From Alphaproteobacteria bacterium (lineage in GTDB: Bacteria; Pseudomonadota; Alphaproteobacteria; Caulobacterales; Parvularculaceae): a DNA stretch of 64,000 bases. Both the position numbers and the translations under genes were made by a program. Shown one piece after another: positions 62,106-64,000 of this stretch (positions are counted from its first letter, which is position 1; every line of letters begins with the position of its first letter). The notes beneath the pieces were generated by a model. The model made no database searches and was not told where the DNA came from. It was given only the letters and a program-made list of their open reading frames with translations. The DNA lies in NCBI GenBank assembly GCA_030433215.1, contig JAUIMC010000016.1, positions 1 to 64,000 of the forward strand. Reading direction: 5' to 3'.

Positions 62106-64000
62106 CTAACGCAGGTCCTGCGCGCCGCCCCAGAAGCGCCAGCGCCGGTGCTTGCGCCCGACGGTCTCGTCTTCGGCGAACTCGATCTCTTCTGCCGGGG
62201 CTTCCTTCAGATCAGCGTCGCTTTCCGCGGATGCGTCTTCCGTCCGCTCGGCCAGCGCGGTCTCCTCTCCGGCTTCCGCTTCAAACGCCGCCTCGAAGGC
62301 CTGCGGCTTGGCGGAGGCGGATGGCTGCTCGTCTTGCCCGGACGCATCCTCTTCGTCCTGTGGCGCAGGACTTTCAGCCGCGGACGCTTCGGCGCGCTCG
62401 CTGAGAACCGGCTCGCCCAGGGCGTAGCCCTGACCATAGGCGCAGCCCATATCGCGGGCCTTGGCGGAAGCGGATTTCGATTCAACGCCCTCGACAATCA
62501 CCTTCAACCCGAGATCCTTGCCGAGCCCGGCCAGCGAAGCGACGATTTTCGCGCCGTCGCCGTCGGAGTCGAGATCGCCGGCGAAAGACTTGTCGATCTT
62601 GAGATAATCGAAATCGAATTTCCTGAGGTTCGAGAGGCAGGTGAAGCCCGCGCCGAAATCATCGAAGGCCAGCGCGACGCCGGAGGCTTTCAGCTTGCGG
62701 AACACATCCCAAGCGAGCGCCGTGTCGCTGACCGCATCGGCTTCGGTGAGCTCGAGCACCAGCGCATTTTCCGGCAGTTCGTATTTCGCCACCGTCTCGC
62801 GGACTTTCTCCAGAAAAGCCTTTTCGCGGATCTGGCCCCAGGAGACATTCATCGCGGCGAAGAGGTCGCGGCGCTTCCCTTTCTTCAGCGCGTCGGCGAG
62901 AAACGCCGCCGCCTGATCGAGCATGGTCGCGGCAAGCGCCCCGCCTTCGCCGATCTTTTCGGCGGCCTTGACGAAACGCTCCGGTCCTTCCTCGGCGCCT
63001 TCTTCCTGACCGCGCCAGCGGGCGAGCGCCTCGTAACCGGCGACCTTGCCGTCATCGAGCGAGACGATCGGCTGGAAGGCGGCGACGATATCGCCATTGG
63101 CGAGCGCGGCGGAAAGTTTCGCCGTCATGGGATCGGCCGCCGCCGGCGGCACGATTGCGGACTGGGTCGCGTATTTCAGGCGCGCTTCGTTGATCGGGCT
63201 TCCCGACAAGGGCTCCACAAAGGCGACGATCCTTTCGATCTCGCCGGAGTCCTCGTCCGCCGCACGGGCGCCGCGCAGACGCATCATGCGCCCGTCGAAA
63301 AGTTTCAGGCAGACATCGAACGGACCGTCGACGGGCGCCAGAAGATCGGAATCGAAACGGGCCGCATCGTCGGCGTGAATGAAATTGCGCAACGCTTCCG
63401 GCGTGAAGGGCGCATTGGAATCGGCGCCGAGCAGCGCGGGCAGCGATTCCGTCTGGTCGATAGCCTCAGGCGACCAGTCCCAGATGGCGACGCCGGAATA
63501 ATCGAGGACGCGGGCGATCTGGCTGTCGAGCACGATCTCAGAGCGCTCGCGCGCCGACTTTACTTCTTTATGACGCGACGGCGCCTGATGGCTGGTGCGC
63601 ACGCCGAAATCGAGAGGCTTGTGCTCCACCGCCTGCGACAGGCCGGTTTCGGTGAGCGCGATCATGCTGGCCGCCAGAATGCCGAGGGTGAAGAGGCCAT
63701 GAGAGGCGAAAGCCAAAACGCCGCTTTCGGCGGAGCCGAACAGGCCGAGCAGCGGCGCCGCCGCCGCCAGCGCAACGCCGGGCAGGACAAGGCGCGCGCC
63801 GGAGTCGCCGCGCAACGCCTGGGTCAGCGACAAAAGCACCGCAAAGCCGCCGACGCCGACCAGCGCCCAGCGCATCATCGGCGCAAGGTCGATGCGGTCG
63901 AAGAAATTGATGACGCCCATGCCGCCGATGACGAGCGCCGCCGTAAACATCACGCCGCCGAGCAGCGGGTTGTAGCGTGCGGCGCCGATGGAGGCCGACA
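62106..64000 (-). CDS. Membrane-anchored EAL-domain protein (cyclic-di-GMP phosphodiesterase), 5' end outside window
   Basis: At least 630 residues; the frame is still open at 64000 so the N-terminus is missing. Four hydrophobic segments (e.g. TAALVIGGMGVINFF; GGFAVLLSLTQAL; VLPGVALAAAAPLLGLF), then a PAS-like region (VLDYSGVAIWDWSPEAIDQT ... RLRGARAADEDSGEIERIVA), then a complete EAL domain: YEALARW, AMNVSW, LVLELTEAD, LAFDDFGAGFTCL, YLKIDKSF, IVEGVES. These are the usual catalytic and metal residues, so hydrolysis of cyclic-di-GMP is likely. An acidic tail of about 95 residues ends in a basic-aromatic patch (KHRRWRFWGG). No GGDEF domain. Confidence 0.9.
   Translation of the reverse strand, partial: SASIGAARYNPLLGGVMFTAALVIGGMGVINFFDRIDLAPMMRWALVGVGGFAVLLSLTQALRGDSGARLVLPGVALAAAAPLLGLFGSAESGVLAFASHGLFTLGILAASMIALTETGLSQAVEHKPLDFGVRTSHQAPSRHKEVKSARERSEIVLDSQIARVLDYSGVAIWDWSPEAIDQTESLPALLGADSNAPFTPEALRNFIHADDAARFDSDLLAPVDGPFDVCLKLFDGRMMRLRGARAADEDSGEIERIVAFVEPLSGSPINEARLKYATQSAIVPPAAADPMTAKLSAALANGDIVAAFQPIVSLDDGKVAGYEALARWRGQEEGAEEGPERFVKAAEKIGEGGALAATMLDQAAAFLADALKKGKRRDLFAAMNVSWGQIREKAFLEKVRETVAKYELPENALVLELTEADAVSDTALAWDVFRKLKASGVALAFDDFGAGFTCLSNLRKFDFDYLKIDKSFAGDLDSDGDGAKIVASLAGLGKDLGLKVIVEGVESKSASAKARDMGCAYGQGYALGEPVLSERAEASAAESPAPQDEEDASGQDEQPSASAKPQAFEAAFEAEAGEETALAERTEDASAESDADLKEAPAEEIEFAEDETVGRKHRRWRFWGGAQDLR

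Overview
The window looks like chromosome of a GC-rich, probably marine alphaproteobacterium. The evidence is the gene order plsY-dprA-topA-rnr, separate gatCA and gatB loci, Caulobacter/Xanthomonas-type and Oar-type TonB-dependent receptors (TBDRs), an exosortase/exopolysaccharide locus and a full CtrA-type box (TTAA-N7-TTAA). A Hyphomonadaceae/Parvularculaceae-like host would fit, but that is inference. I saw no rRNA, tRNA, CRISPR array, insertion sequence or phage genes. Most features are housekeeping genes mixed with many exported hydrolases and lipoproteins.

Layout. 1-2657: TBDR (minus strand, cut by the window edge) whose signal peptide is split over two frames. 2860-4803: acetyl-CoA synthetase. 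4900-10502: exosortase A, its amidotransferase, a FemAB-like protein and a glycosyltransferase. 10591-11295: GNAT and a decayed sarcosine-oxidase-type fragment. 11292-17305: periplasmic protein with a TonB-box-like N-terminus, pdhA without pdhB, FtsB/DivIC-like protein, GNAT, enolase, RD-rich lipoprotein, L32 and a small exported protein. 17337-22857: Sel1 protein, tandem four-cysteine paralogues, cysK, M20 peptidase and small membrane proteins. 22868-28194: gatB, alpha/beta hydrolase, desaturase, gatA and gatC. 28234-35141: gluzincin lipoprotein, ruvX, pyrB, serine hydrolase (where pyrC often lies), plsY and dprA. 35151-42174: small protein, topA, tandem-repeat exported protein, M23 lipoprotein and rnr. 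42405-49011: S9 peptidase, exported MsrA, M3 peptidase and agmatine deiminase. 49101-53102: FMN riboswitch, TBDR and MFS transporter. 53176-64000: Oar-like TBDR, argS, lipoprotein, ispH, rnhA, peroxiredoxin, yqgE and a membrane EAL protein cut by the window end.

The most interesting system is at 49101-53102. A complete-looking RFN element (FMN riboswitch) precedes a TBDR, which is followed 8 bases later by an MFS permease. The simplest reading is a flavin-repressed riboflavin (or flavin) uptake route with an outer-membrane step (TBDR) and an inner-membrane step (RfnT-like MFS). A terminator-like hairpin between aptamer and start codon suggests transcriptional attenuation.

Secondary points are two families of paired palindromic intergenic repeats, one nested inside the other at 42181-42396; the frameshifted TBDR signal peptide; the solA-like remnant; interrupted pyrBC and pdhAB neighbourhoods; a CtrA box before the FtsB-like gene; and a high density of exported peptidases with TBDR/Oar receptors, which suggests a peptide-scavenging lifestyle.
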